A model generated the notes under the pieces. That model searched no databases. It saw only the letters and a list, made by a program, of their open reading frames with translations, and was not told where the DNA came from. A DNA stretch of 64,000 nucleotides from VXPQ01 sp965248175 (GTDB lineage: Bacteria > Bacteroidota > Rhodothermia > Rhodothermales > VXPQ01): contig OZ252093.1 of the NCBI GenBank assembly GCA_965248175.1, positions 558,001 to 622,000 of the forward strand. The letters are read 5' to 3'. Both the position numbers and the translations under genes were made by a program. Positions 28,348-37,191 of the stretch are shown piece after piece. Positions within the stretch are counted from its first letter, which is position 1; every line of letters starts with the position of its first letter.

Positions 28348-29517
28348 TCAACGTACACCGAGCAGGAGATCGGTAAGCAGCTGGTCGATTTTTTCGTAGG
28401 CCAGGCCCCGGGCGGCCAATTGGCTCCGGTCGAAAGAATGCTCCCGGAGCGCTTCCGCCGCCTGCCGGGAATAGCCCCCCGCATAGGACGGAAATTCCGC
28501 GGAGGCCTGCTGCGCCTCGGCAAGCAACCCCTGGATGGTCTCGTCTTCTGCGAACGCCTGCGCCTTCTCCTTCAGGATCAGGTAACTCCTCATACACCCT
28601 TGTGCAAAGTCCTTGACGCCCTCGGCGTCCTCGGTACGATAGGCATGCGCGTCGAAATGACGCGGGCCGTCGTAGCCGACCTCCTCCAGCAGTTTCACGA
28701 GGAAAAACGCAGGCTTGATGTTGTGCGCAGCGAACCGGAAATCCTGGTCGTAGCGGCCCGGATTCTGATCGTTCAGGTCGATATGGAAGAGCTTGCCGGC
28801 ATCCCACGCCTGCGCCACGGCATGCGTGAAGTTCAGTCCGGCCATGTGTTCGTGGGCCACCTCGGGATTCACACCCACCATGTCGGGGCGATCCAGTGTG
28901 CCGATGAATCCCAGCATGGCGCCCACCGTGGGAAAGTAGATGTCGCCGCGCGGCTCGTTCGGTTTCGGCTCCAGCGCGAACCGCAGGTCATAGCCCTGAT
29001 CCACCGCATATTCGCACAGGAAATTCAGCGCCTCCCGCATCCAGGCCAAGGCGTCCACGGGGCTCTTCGTGGCGTCGGATTCGGTCCCTTCCCGGCCACC
29101 CCAGAAAACGTACGTCGTGGCCCCGCACTCCACGCCAAGATCCATGGCGCGCATGGTCTTGTGGATGGCGTACGCCCGGACCGCCGGATCGTTGGCGGTA
29201 AAAGCCCCGTCCCGGAAAGCAGGGTCCGTGAACAGGTTCGTAGTGGCCATCGGCGCCTTCAGGCCCCGCTCGTCGAGAGCCTGTTTGAAGGAGCGCACGA
29301 TCTCGTCCCGTTCCTGGGCCGTCGCGTCGATGGGCACCAGGTCGTTGTCATGGAAATTGACCCCGTAGGCGCCCACATCGGCCAGCAGGTGAACGATTTC
29401 GACGGGCGAGAACGGAGCGCGGACAGGTTCTCCGAACGGGTCCCGGCCCACGTTTCCGACGGTCCAGAGACCGAACGTGAACTTGTCTTCAGGTTGAGGA
29501 CGATACGAATCGGACAT
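28348..29517 (-). CDS. xylA: Xylose isomerase (class I, actinomycete-type length)
   Basis: The 389-aa enzyme interconverts D-xylose and D-xylulose (and D-glucose and D-fructose) with two divalent metals. The motifs are complete: the catalytic histidine in NFHDND (residues about 54-59), VFWGGREGTE, metal and substrate ligands in ALEPKPNEPRGD, EVAHEHMAG, the aspartates in HIDLNDQ, and HFDAHAYR. The length fits class I enzymes of the Streptomyces type. A xylulose kinase is not in the window. It is cytosolic and links the nearby exported oxidation and sulfatase genes to pentose use. MazG follows on the same strand. Confidence 0.95.
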   Translation of the reverse strand: MSDSYRPQPEDKFTFGLWTVGNVGRDPFGEPVRAPFSPVEIVHLLADVGAYGVNFHDNDLVPIDATAQERDEIVRSFKQALDERGLKAPMATTNLFTDPAFRDGAFTANDPAVRAYAIHKTMRAMDLGVECGATTYVFWGGREGTESDATKSPVDALAWMREALNFLCEYAVDQGYDLRFALEPKPNEPRGDIYFPTVGAMLGFIGTLDRPDMVGVNPEVAHEHMAGLNFTHAVAQAWDAGKLFHIDLNDQNPGRYDQDFRFAAHNIKPAFFLVKLLEEVGYDGPRHFDAHAYRTEDAEGVKDFAQGCMRSYLILKEKAQAFAEDETIQGLLAEAQQASAEFPSYAGGYSRQAAEALREHSFDRSQLAARGLAYEKIDQLLTDLLLGVR

Positions 29518-29844
29518 ATTATCGGTCAGGAGGTAACGATATCAAGCGTTCGAAAACATGCGGATTTTGAAAGGTACGCGCCAGCAATATTTCGTTTCGC
29601 CCGGTTTCTCCACTCTTTCTCCACCGGTTGTCCACGCACTTATCCACTGCTATAGCATGTGTTCTGTTTATTCCGGACACATACACGGGAAGAAATATGG
29701 ATGCATGGTCCGACGTGCGCATTCATGAACGGATTTGCACCGCGGTGCGCAATTTCCGGCGCCTTTACGTTACATTGCCCGCGCATCAAATCACATGCGC
29801 CATCCGCCCATGAACGAAGGTCTTTCCCAAGTCCCACGCCATCG
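29518..29844. other. Intergenic region between xylA and the WD40 gene (327 bp)
   Basis: No gene was found. The only pattern noted is two DnaA-box-like nonamers (29628-29636 TTGTCCACG and 29640-29648 TTATCCACT) in a stretch upstream of xylA, too few and too poorly spaced to suggest an origin. The xylA promoter must lie here. Confidence 0.5.
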
Positions 29845-32103
29845 TCATTTCGCGAGGATCATGCGCCCTGACCGGACAAGCATGTCCGAACCCGTATGCG
29901 CCCTTACCTGATAAACGTATACGCCCGAGGGCAACGAGGATGCATGCACTTCAAGGGAACGGTCCCAACCGCCCGATACGGACACGGGGCCTGTGACAAT
30001 CACGTTTCTTCCCAATACGTCAAAGACATGCACCGTCACTTCGGCTGCCGACGGCAGGTCAAAGACCACGCGCGTTGACGGATTGAACGGATTGGGATAG
30101 TTGCCGTGCAGGCGGAAGGCCGTGGGAACCTCCCCTTCTGCATCGAGCGCTGTCGTGGTTACGCCTGATACGTCCCACAGGTTAATGAAACAATCCCACG
30201 CCCCTGACGCCAGCATGTCTCCATCGGGCGAAAAGGCTACCGAATTGACCCACCCGGTATGCCCCGATAGCGTTGCGGTGTTGGATCCAGTAGCCACATC
30301 CCACAGCCTGACGGTTCTGTCATCGCCTCCCGAAGCCAGCATGTTTCCATCGGGCGAAAAGGCTACCGAATTGACCCAAAACGTATGCCCAAAGAGCGTT
30401 GCGGTGTTGGATCCCGTAGCCACATCCCACAGCCTGACGGTTCCGTCATCTGACGCGGACGCCACGATACTGCCATCAGGAGAAAAGGCTACCGAATTGA
30501 CACTCCCGGTATGCCCCGAGAGCGTTGCGGTGCTCTCTCCCGTAGCCACATCCCACAGCCTGACGGTTCTGTCATAGGACGCGGACGCCACGGTACTGCT
30601 ATCGGGCGAAAAGGCTACCGAACTGACCCACCCGGTATGCCCCGATAGCGTTGCGGTGTTGGATCCAGTAGCCACATCCCACAGCCTGACGGTTTTGTCA
30701 CCGGACGCGGACGCCACGATACTGCCATCGGGCGAAAAGGCTACCGAAAGAACCCCGGACGTATGCCCCGAGAGCGTTGCGGTGCTCTCTCCCGTAGCCA
30801 CATCCCACAGCCTGACGGTTCTATCATAGGACGCGGACGCCACGGTACTGCTATCGGGCGAAAAGGCTACCGAATTAACCCCGGACGTATGCCCCGAGAG
30901 CGTTGCGGTGCTCTCTCCCGTGGCCACATCCCACAGCCTGACGGTATGGTCATCGGTTCCCGAGGCCAGCACACTTCCATCAGGTGAATAAACGACCGCC
31001 AAGGGTATGACTCCGGGACCAAACGTAGAGGTGAGACTCCCTGAAATTACATCCCACAGCCTGACGGTTCTGTCATGGGACGCGGACGCCACGGTACTGC
31101 CATCGGACGAAAAGGCTACCGAATTGACCAACCCAATATGCCCCGAGAGCGTTGCGGTGCTCTCTCCCGTAGCCACATCCCACAGCCTGACGGTTCCGTC
31201 ATCGGACGCGGACGCCACGGTACTGCTATCGGGCGAAAAGGCTACCGAATTGACCCGATCCCTATGCCCCGAGAGCGTTGCGGTGTTGGATCCCGTAGCC
31301 ACATCCCACAGCCTGACGGTTTCGTCATAGGACGCGGACGCCACGATATTGCCATCGGGCGAAAAGGCTACCGAACTGACCGAATGCGTATGCCCCGGGA
31401 GCGTTGCGGTGTTGGATCCCGTAGCCACATCCCACAGCCTGACGGTTCCGTCACTGGACGCGGACGCCACGATACTGCCATCGGGCGAAAAGGCTACCGA
31501 AAGGACCCAAGACGTATGCCCCGAGAGCGTTGCGGTGCTCTCTCCCGTAGCCACATCCCACAGCCTGATGGTTCCGTCACTGGACGCGGACGCCACGATA
31601 CTGCCATCGGGCGAAAAGGCTACCGAATTGACCCAAGACGTATGCCCCGAGAGCGTTCCGGTGTTGGATCCCGTAGCCACATCCCACAGCCTGACGGTTC
31701 CGTCACGAGACGCGGACGCCACGGTACTGCTATCGGGCGAAAAGGCTACCGAAAGGACCCAATCCGTATGCCCCAAGAGCGTTCCGGTGTTGGATCCCGT
31801 AGCCACATCCCACAGCCTGACGGTTCCGTCACGGGACGCGGACGCCACGATACTGCTATCGGGCGAAAAGGCTACCGAAAGGACCCAATTCTTATGCCCG
31901 ATACTGGTATTAACCGGCCAGCTCCTTACCAGCTGACCAAAGCTCCTTCCGTGTACAAATGGCGCAACCGCCAACAAAAGACCAACAAGCACATGCCTGC
32001 CAATCCCGGAGGCAGGAAGAACCGTATGGCGCTTATGCTGTCTGGCGCAAAGGCAACCTGCGCGAATCGATTGGAACCCGCAAACACGAAATGGAGGGTA
32101 CAC
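29845..32103 (-). CDS. Secreted WD40-repeat protein (14 blades) with T9SS type A sorting domain
   Basis: The frame encodes up to 752 aa. After a hydrophobic export segment (LVGLLLAVAPFVHG, about residues 39-52) come 14 WD40 repeats of about 42 residues, nearly identical, of the form H-x3-V-SVAFSPD-ASAS-D-TVRLWDVATG; 14 blades suggest two seven-bladed propellers. Blade 7-8 lacks part of a repeat. The C-terminal 90 residues (LHGNYPNPFNPSTRVVFDLP, ending MLVRSGRMILAK) are a Por-type sorting domain, so the protein is exported by type IX secretion and displayed or released. The start is uncertain: the listed GTG is the outermost choice and no ATG precedes the signal. Confidence 0.82.
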   Translation of the reverse strand: MYPPFRVCGFQSIRAGCLCARQHKRHTVLPASGIGRHVLVGLLLAVAPFVHGRSFGQLVRSWPVNTSIGHKNWVLSVAFSPDSSIVASASRDGTVRLWDVATGSNTGTLLGHTDWVLSVAFSPDSSTVASASRDGTVRLWDVATGSNTGTLSGHTSWVNSVAFSPDGSIVASASSDGTIRLWDVATGESTATLSGHTSWVLSVAFSPDGSIVASASSDGTVRLWDVATGSNTATLPGHTHSVSSVAFSPDGNIVASASYDETVRLWDVATGSNTATLSGHRDRVNSVAFSPDSSTVASASDDGTVRLWDVATGESTATLSGHIGLVNSVAFSSDGSTVASASHDRTVRLWDVISGSLTSTFGPGVIPLAVVYSPDGSVLASGTDDHTVRLWDVATGESTATLSGHTSGVNSVAFSPDSSTVASASYDRTVRLWDVATGESTATLSGHTSGVLSVAFSPDGSIVASASGDKTVRLWDVATGSNTATLSGHTGWVSSVAFSPDSSTVASASYDRTVRLWDVATGESTATLSGHTGSVNSVAFSPDGSIVASASDDGTVRLWDVATGSNTATLFGHTFWVNSVAFSPDGNMLASGGDDRTVRLWDVATGSNTATLSGHTGWVNSVAFSPDGDMLASGAWDCFINLWDVSGVTTTALDAEGEVPTAFRLHGNYPNPFNPSTRVVFDLPSAAEVTVHVFDVLGRNVIVTGPVSVSGGWDRSLEVHASSLPSGVYVYQVRAHTGSDMLVRSGRMILAK
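30165..31898 (-). repeat. Fourteen tandem 126-bp WD40 repeats
   Basis: Units of 126 bp (42 codons) follow each other with very high nucleotide identity; segments such as CACATCCCACAGCCTGACGG recur almost unchanged. One unit near 30970-31060 is divergent and slightly shorter. Variation is concentrated in the two or three codons after the conserved histidine, which map to the propeller top face. High identity suggests recent amplification or ongoing gene conversion and makes the array prone to copy-number change and assembly collapse. Confidence 0.9.
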
Positions 32104-32528
32104 CGTCCTTGTCCTACAGTCTTGTGAAATGAAAATGGGGAATCTTCCGGATGACGACCCGCCTGCATGTCATGCGATAACAATGCATTCCCGAAGCCCA
32201 TGGGAATGACAGCAGGAGCGATTGTCCCCGAAACGTCACAAATTCGAAAATTATACGTGAGTCTCATACCATATACGTGAGTCTCATACCAAAAGTCAAA
32301 CTTCCTGAACGAATCCGCCTGTGTTTACCTGAAAGCGTGCACGCAATCAGGCAAAACCCTTGATCACCCTCTGGGGACGGTTCTCATCAGGACAGTACCC
32401 CGGAAGTACTTCCGGGGTGTCGAATTTCCGGAAAGGGCGCCTTTCTCTCCTTCCGCATGATCGCTGCCTGACCATGGAGTGCGCATGTCCTTTTAGGAAA
32501 TGCACGGAGATGTTTACTTGATCGCTCC
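32104..32528. other. Intergenic region with a 20-bp tandem repeat and a 22-bp palindrome (425 bp)
   Basis: No gene is supported. Two direct copies of TATACGTGAGTCTCATACCA lie head to tail at 32252-32271 and 32272-32291, about 150 bp upstream of the WD40 gene. Further right, 32397-32418 is a perfect 22-bp palindrome (ACCCCGGAAGT and its complement) about 110 bp after the endonuclease stop codon; it lacks a T-run, so an operator is as plausible as a terminator. Confidence 0.6.
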
Positions 32529-33461
32529 CTACTTCTCCAACCCAACCTCCGCCAGCACCGGCAGATGATCGGACGGGAAGCGACCGTTGGCGATCGTGTC
32601 CGGGAGAATGCGATGAGCGTATACGCGCACGCCGGCGCCGACGAAGATATAGTCTATGCGTCGACCGGGCACAATAGCCTCGAAACCATTCCAGGTAGAC
32701 ATCGGCCCTTCGTGGGGCTGCTCCGAAGCATACAGAGCGTCGGAAAGCGCATCCGTGAGCACGGCGTACGGCGCGCTGTCCTCTCCTGCGTTGAAATCCC
32801 CCGTAAGCACAACAGGCAAGTTCCCGGCCCCTGCGTCATCCTGTTCCCCTGACTGTCCGGTTGCCAGTTCGTTGAGGCTTTCGACAATCAGTTCCGCACT
32901 GCGGGTTCGGGCCTCCGCTCCCCGGTGATCGAAGTGCGTGTTGACCGCCAGAAACGCCTCGCTTGTCTGCCGGTCGCGCAGCACCACCCAGGTTGCAATG
33001 CGTTCGAGCGCCGCATCCCATGACCGGCTCCCGGGGATATCCGGCGTTTCGGACAACCAGAATGTGCCCCACCGCAGGGTATCCAAGCGGTCGCGCCGGT
33101 AGAAAATCGGGGCAAACTCTCCCTGCTCCATGCCGTCCTCACGGCCTACGCCCAGCCATGCGTAACCGGGCAGCAGTGCTTGCAAATCGTCGATCTGCCC
33201 CTTCAGCGCCTCCTGAAGTCCCGCGACATCCACCGCCCGGGACCGGATCATGTCCGCCACCGCCTCCTTGCGATGGGGCCAGGCATCCGGTCCGTCTTCC
33301 GGGTTGTCGTACCGGATGTTGAACGACAGGATGCGGAGCGTATCCCTTGCGCTCCCCTCCGGCCCTACGGGTGCTATTCCGGTCTCTGTGCTGCATGCCG
33401 TAAGCAAAAGGCCCGGCAGGCTCAGCAGGCTTATCAACAGGGAAAAAACGGGAAGGGTCAT
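32529..33461 (-). CDS. Endonuclease/exonuclease/phosphatase family lipoprotein
   Basis: The 310-aa product (ATG 33461) starts with a lipoprotein signal ending LLTAC. The EEP fold motifs are complete: LSFNIRYDNPEDG, the metal-binding glutamate in GLQEAL, VNTHFDHRG, TGDFNAGE and the catalytic SDHLPV near the C-terminus. Family members cleave phosphodiesters in nucleic acids, sphingomyelin or inositol phosphates; the NIRYDNP start and secretion suggest a surface phosphodiesterase for nutrient scavenging. The longer frame to 33683 has no signal and is rejected. It stands alone and is divergent from the Fic gene. Confidence 0.85.
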   Translation of the reverse strand: MTLPVFSLLISLLSLPGLLLTACSTETGIAPVGPEGSARDTLRILSFNIRYDNPEDGPDAWPHRKEAVADMIRSRAVDVAGLQEALKGQIDDLQALLPGYAWLGVGREDGMEQGEFAPIFYRRDRLDTLRWGTFWLSETPDIPGSRSWDAALERIATWVVLRDRQTSEAFLAVNTHFDHRGAEARTRSAELIVESLNELATGQSGEQDDAGAGNLPVVLTGDFNAGEDSAPYAVLTDALSDALYASEQPHEGPMSTWNGFEAIVPGRRIDYIFVGAGVRVYAHRILPDTIANGRFPSDHLPVLAEVGLEK

Positions 33462-33687
33462 GGCGTTATGCGGCGGGTTTTGTCGTGGTTTTGCGTACCG
33501 GGGGGGCGGATGCTTGGAATTTACGCACTGCATGCTGCGGGCGCATGCAGGATATGAGGGAAGCGGGTCTGCGAGAGCATGCGGTCCACATAGCAAGCGC
33601 GCAGGCAAACTCGGGAGCCGCGATACGCTCAACCGCTTCGAACCGGATTCACCATCCCGGAAACCTCTCATACACCGCAACATATTA

Positions 33688-33749
33688 GTGAATAGGATTC
33701 TTTTTATGCATTTTATTCACGTATATTGCCCAATAAATAGTGAATTTAT
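33688..33749. promoter_or_regulatory. Putative operator cluster upstream of the Fic gene
   Basis: The AT-rich stretch before the Fic start carries GTGAATA at 33688-33694, its reverse TATTCAC at 33714-33720, and AGTGAAT at 33739-33745. The last lies in the inverted repeat ATAAAT-5nt-ATTTAT (33733-33749). This is dyad-rich and 12-70 bp from the start codon, as expected for autoregulation by the winged-helix C-terminus of Fic proteins. Inference from pattern only. Confidence 0.5.
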
Positions 33750-33761
33750 CGTTGTAACGGC

Positions 33762-34652
33762 ATGGCAACCACACAGCCGATAAGAAACCGCATCCAGACC
33801 CTGAAGAAGGCGTACGACACCCTGCGCCCGGGCAAGGAATCGTTGCTGTCGATGATTGACGAAGTGGAGGTACCCGAAAGCGTGTACAACTCGAACGCGA
33901 TCGAGAATTCGACCCTCACCCTCAAGGAGACAGAGCGCATCCTGCTGGAGCAGATGCTGTCCCGGAATGTATCTGTGCGGGAAGTCTTCGAGGCAAAAAA
34001 TCTGGCTCGCGTTACGGAATACAAGCGGGCCAGGACCAAAGACAGCGAATTGAGCAAGAGCCTGATACTTCTCTTGCATCAGATGCTCATCGGAGGCATT
34101 GATGACGCCATCGCCGGACGCTTTCGCCAGCAAGGAGAGTATGTGCGGGTGGGCCCGCATATCGCACCGGCGCCCGAACATGTGGAACGCATGATGGATA
34201 ATATTCTCATCGAGTACTCCAGCAACCTCAGCCCCTATTTCCTCGACAAGATTGCCCGATTTCACCTGGATTTTGAGCGGATCCATCCCTTTTGCGACGG
34301 CAACGGCCGCCTGGGGCGGATTCTCATCAATTTTCAGCTCCTGCAACTGGGATTGCCGCGCCTTATCGTCCGCAACTCGGAAAAGCAGAAGTACTACCGG
34401 GCATTCACGGGCTATGAGGACAGCCACACGACCAGGACCATGGAAAGTATTCTGGCGCTGGCGCTCATAGAGTCCCTGCACAAGAGGCTGAGCTATTTAC
34501 GAGGGGAGACCATTACCCGGCTGTCGGATTACATCAGACAGCATGGACTTTCGGCGCCTGCGGTCACGAACGCCGCCCGCCGCCAGACCATACCCGCTTT
34601 TCGGGAAAGGGGGGTGTGGAAGGTCGGGGAGGAGTTTGTGTATGGGGCTTGA
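33762..34652 (+). CDS. Fic family protein adenylyltransferase (class II, autoinhibited)
   Basis: The 296-aa protein has the canonical Fic motif HPFCDGNGRLGR (residues about 174-185), with catalytic histidine and anion-binding loop intact, so it should transfer AMP from ATP to hydroxyl side chains of target proteins. The N-terminal helix carries SNAIEN (residues about 44-49), the (S/T)xxxE(G/N) inhibitory motif, which marks a class II self-inhibited enzyme. The last 50 residues (TITRLSDYIRQHGLSAPAVTNAARRQ) look like a winged-helix DNA-binding part. It opens the accessory island and is preceded by candidate operator sites. Confidence 0.92.
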   Translation: MATTQPIRNRIQTLKKAYDTLRPGKESLLSMIDEVEVPESVYNSNAIENSTLTLKETERILLEQMLSRNVSVREVFEAKNLARVTEYKRARTKDSELSKSLILLLHQMLIGGIDDAIAGRFRQQGEYVRVGPHIAPAPEHVERMMDNILIEYSSNLSPYFLDKIARFHLDFERIHPFCDGNGRLGRILINFQLLQLGLPRLIVRNSEKQKYYRAFTGYEDSHTTRTMESILALALIESLHKRLSYLRGETITRLSDYIRQHGLSAPAVTNAARRQTIPAFRERGVWKVGEEFVYGA

Positions 34653-34948
34653 CATGCCCGACCGTGCTATAAACGCCGCACGGACACGGTCAGAACATCT
34701 CCGCGGGCAAGTCGCCGATTCCCAGATGCCAAACAACAGTACATGGAATACAATTTCCGGCGGCTATTATGTTACATTGCATTACATGGAGACTATGGCC
34801 TCAATCGCGGTATCAAGCGCATGCGTACTTCCCGGACGTTACCCCGGTATTGACGTCCGAATCGCCAAGCGGAAAGGAACCGGGCGGGGCGAGGATATGA
34901 ATAAGGTGAGCGCATCGAACATTTTGGAGCGGAAAGGGAATAATCGCA

Positions 34949-36178
34949 ATGCCGGATTTTACGGAAGAATATCTGCTGCAAATCATCGCAGCTGGTGAAT
35001 CAGACCGCGTTGAGTTCAAGGAGTCACTGCTCGGCGATGCCCCCACCCGGATCAGGGAAGCCATCTGTGCCTTTGCCAACGACCTGCCGGGACACGAAGA
35101 ACCCGGCCTCGTCTTCGTGGGCGTGAAGGACGACGGAACCATAGGCGACCTATCGGTCACAGACCGGCTGCTTCAGCAGTTGGCCGATATGAAAACGGAC
35201 GGTAATATCGTACCCCCGCCCTCGCTGACGGTGGAAAAACATGTCCTGCAGGACAGGGAGATCGCCGTAGTCACCGTGCAGCCGTCTAATTCGCCGCCCG
35301 TTCGCTGCAAAGGTGTTATCCATGTTCGCACTGGCACACGCCGCGATACAGCCAATGCACAGGACGAAAGAATACTCAACGAAAAGCGGCGGTACAAAGA
35401 CATCCCTTTCGATATTCATCCTCTTCCTACGGCCGGTTTATCCGACCTGAACCTGACCCGTTTCGAAAACGAATACCTTCCCCGGGCATTTTCCGACGAG
35501 GTATTGGCTACCAACGACCGTAGCCTAAACGAACAACTGGCGGCGACAAAAATGATCGCCGCCGCCGACCACCCAATGCCGACCGTACTGGGCATCCTCG
35601 CTATCGGGAAAAATCCGCAAGACTTCTTGCCCGGCGCATACGTGCAATTCCTCAGAATCGATGGCAATGAATACACTGACGAAATAATCGACGAACAAGC
35701 GATACGCGGCGCGATTCCGGAGGTCCTTCACGATCTCGAAGCAAAACTGACGGCGCATAACAGGATAGCCGTGGATATCACGACAAACTACCTTGAAAAA
35801 AGAACCGAGTTATACCCCATGGGGGCAATGCAACAGATTACCCGTAACGCAGTGATGCACAGAACGTACGAGGCCACCAACGCACCGGTTCATGTCTATT
35901 GGTTCAATGACCGCATTGAGGTAACCAGTCCCGGCGGCGCGTTCGGGGCAGTGACCATCGAGAGATTTGGGGAACCTGGATTGGTCGATTATCGCAACCC
36001 AAATCTGGCCGATGCGATGAAGACCCTCGGCTATGTGCAACGTTTCGGGGTAGGAATACCTATAGCCAAAAAGCAGTTAATGGAAGCGGGGCATCCGGAA
36101 CCCGAGTTCAACATTTCTGCTCACTTCATGTCCGTAATAATATGGGGCAAGAAAAATGCGGAGGCAGCAGAACGATGA
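34949..36178 (+). CDS. AlbA_2 (Schlafen-type) plus HATPase_c_4 ATP-binding protein
   Basis: The 409-aa protein has an N-terminal AlbA_2 domain (residues about 5-135; SDRVEFKESLLGDAP and GLVFVGVKDDGTIGDL) linked to a GHKL-like ATPase of the COG2865 type with MQQITRNAVMHRTYEATNAPVHVYWFND and ITSPGG-like EVTSPGGAF. Such proteins are annotated as RecG-like or transcription regulators and are frequent in defence islands. A ribosome-binding site AAAGGGAA precedes the ATG. Its stop overlaps the start of the ParA-like gene by 4 nt (ATGA), so the two are translated together and probably act as a pair. Nucleic acid and ATP binding are inferred; the target is unknown. Confidence 0.85.
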   Translation: MPDFTEEYLLQIIAAGESDRVEFKESLLGDAPTRIREAICAFANDLPGHEEPGLVFVGVKDDGTIGDLSVTDRLLQQLADMKTDGNIVPPPSLTVEKHVLQDREIAVVTVQPSNSPPVRCKGVIHVRTGTRRDTANAQDERILNEKRRYKDIPFDIHPLPTAGLSDLNLTRFENEYLPRAFSDEVLATNDRSLNEQLAATKMIAAADHPMPTVLGILAIGKNPQDFLPGAYVQFLRIDGNEYTDEIIDEQAIRGAIPEVLHDLEAKLTAHNRIAVDITTNYLEKRTELYPMGAMQQITRNAVMHRTYEATNAPVHVYWFNDRIEVTSPGGAFGAVTIERFGEPGLVDYRNPNLADAMKTLGYVQRFGVGIPIAKKQLMEAGHPEPEFNISAHFMSVIIWGKKNAEAAER

Positions 36179-37191
36179 GCGTTCCCGTTTTGACCTTCTT
36201 CAACAACAAGGGAGGCGTCGGCAAAACCTCGCTGGTCTACCACATCGCGTGGATGCTGTCCGACATGGGCTACCAGGTGCTGGCCTGTGACCTTGATCCG
36301 CAGGCGAACCTCACCGCTGCATTTCTGGATGAGGATCATCTGGAAACGCTGTGGGACGACGAAAGCGATACATCCGCGAAGACCATTCTGCAATGCGTTC
36401 AACCTCTGACGAGAGTGGGAGACATCAAAGACCCGAATCTCGCGAAAATCACCCCTGCGCTGAACCTGATACCCGGCGATCTGGCGCTGGCCGGATTTGA
36501 AGACACCCTGTCGTCGGAATGGCCCGATGCATTGGGTTCCAACCCGAGCGAGTTGTTCCGCCCCTTCCGTATTTTGACCGCGTTCTCGACCGTCATGCAA
36601 TCCGGGGCAAGGCAGATGGACGCCGATGTTATTCTGGCCGATGTCGGGCCCAACCTGGGCGCTATCAATCGCTCTGCGCTGATCGCCACCGATTACATTG
36701 TCGTTCCGCTGGGTGCCGATCTGTTTTCGCTCCAAGGTCTGCGCAATCTTGGCCCAACGCTGAATCGATGGCGGCGAGACTGGCAGCAGCGAAAGAACAA
36801 CTGGACACAACCGGATTTTCCACTGCCGGATGGAGGAATGGAACCCGTCGGCTATGTGGTGCAACAGCACAGCGTCCGTCTAAGCCGCCCCGTCAGGGCG
36901 TATGACAAGTGGGTCAATCGGATGCCGGAAGAATACGCCCGCAACTTGCGTGGCGATAACGAAGGACCGTACCCCGCGACACCGGCGGAAGATGAAGAAC
37001 ACGCCCTCGCCACCGTCAAACACTATCGGAGTCTGGTCCCGATGGCTCAGGAAGCCCGCAAACCTATTTTTCACCTGACGGCAGCCGATGGCGCCATTGG
37101 CAGCCACGCAGCGGCAGCCAATGACGCTCGCCGGGATTTCAAGAACCTGGCGAAAAAGATCGTACAAAGAATCAATCCGGATGGCGCATGA
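36175..37191 (+). CDS. ParA/Soj-like AAA ATPase
   Basis: The 338-aa protein starts MSVPVLTFFNNKGGVGKTS, a deviant Walker A motif with the signature lysine of ParA/MinD ATPases, followed by VLACDLDPQANLT. Switch regions are VILADVGPNLGAINR and DYIVVPLGADLFSLQGL. The middle carries an insert, and the C-terminus is longer than in chromosomal ParA, ending FKNLAKKIVQRIN. No parB or parS is nearby, and the coupled partner is an AlbA_2/ATPase protein, so partitioning of the chromosome is unlikely. Many ParA-like proteins in islands act in plasmid stability or defence. Confidence 0.85.
   Translation: MSVPVLTFFNNKGGVGKTSLVYHIAWMLSDMGYQVLACDLDPQANLTAAFLDEDHLETLWDDESDTSAKTILQCVQPLTRVGDIKDPNLAKITPALNLIPGDLALAGFEDTLSSEWPDALGSNPSELFRPFRILTAFSTVMQSGARQMDADVILADVGPNLGAINRSALIATDYIVVPLGADLFSLQGLRNLGPTLNRWRRDWQQRKNNWTQPDFPLPDGGMEPVGYVVQQHSVRLSRPVRAYDKWVNRMPEEYARNLRGDNEGPYPATPAEDEEHALATVKHYRSLVPMAQEARKPIFHLTAADGAIGSHAAAANDARRDFKNLAKKIVQRINPDGA

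Noticed and set aside
29628..29648. Two DnaA-box-like nonamers upstream of xylA
   Set aside because: Only two imperfect boxes and no DUE, dnaA, dnaN or parAB genes; not an origin.
31075..32127. A 350-aa open frame and several shorter ones on the plus strand across the WD40 array
   Set aside because: They are antisense shadows of near-identical 126-bp repeats; the peptides are simple repeats (IPQPDGSVxGRGRH) with no signal, domain or ribosome-binding site.
36142..37191. ParA-like gene as part of a chromosomal partition locus
   Set aside because: No parB, parS-like repeats or replication genes are nearby, and the coupled partner is an AlbA_2/ATPase protein.
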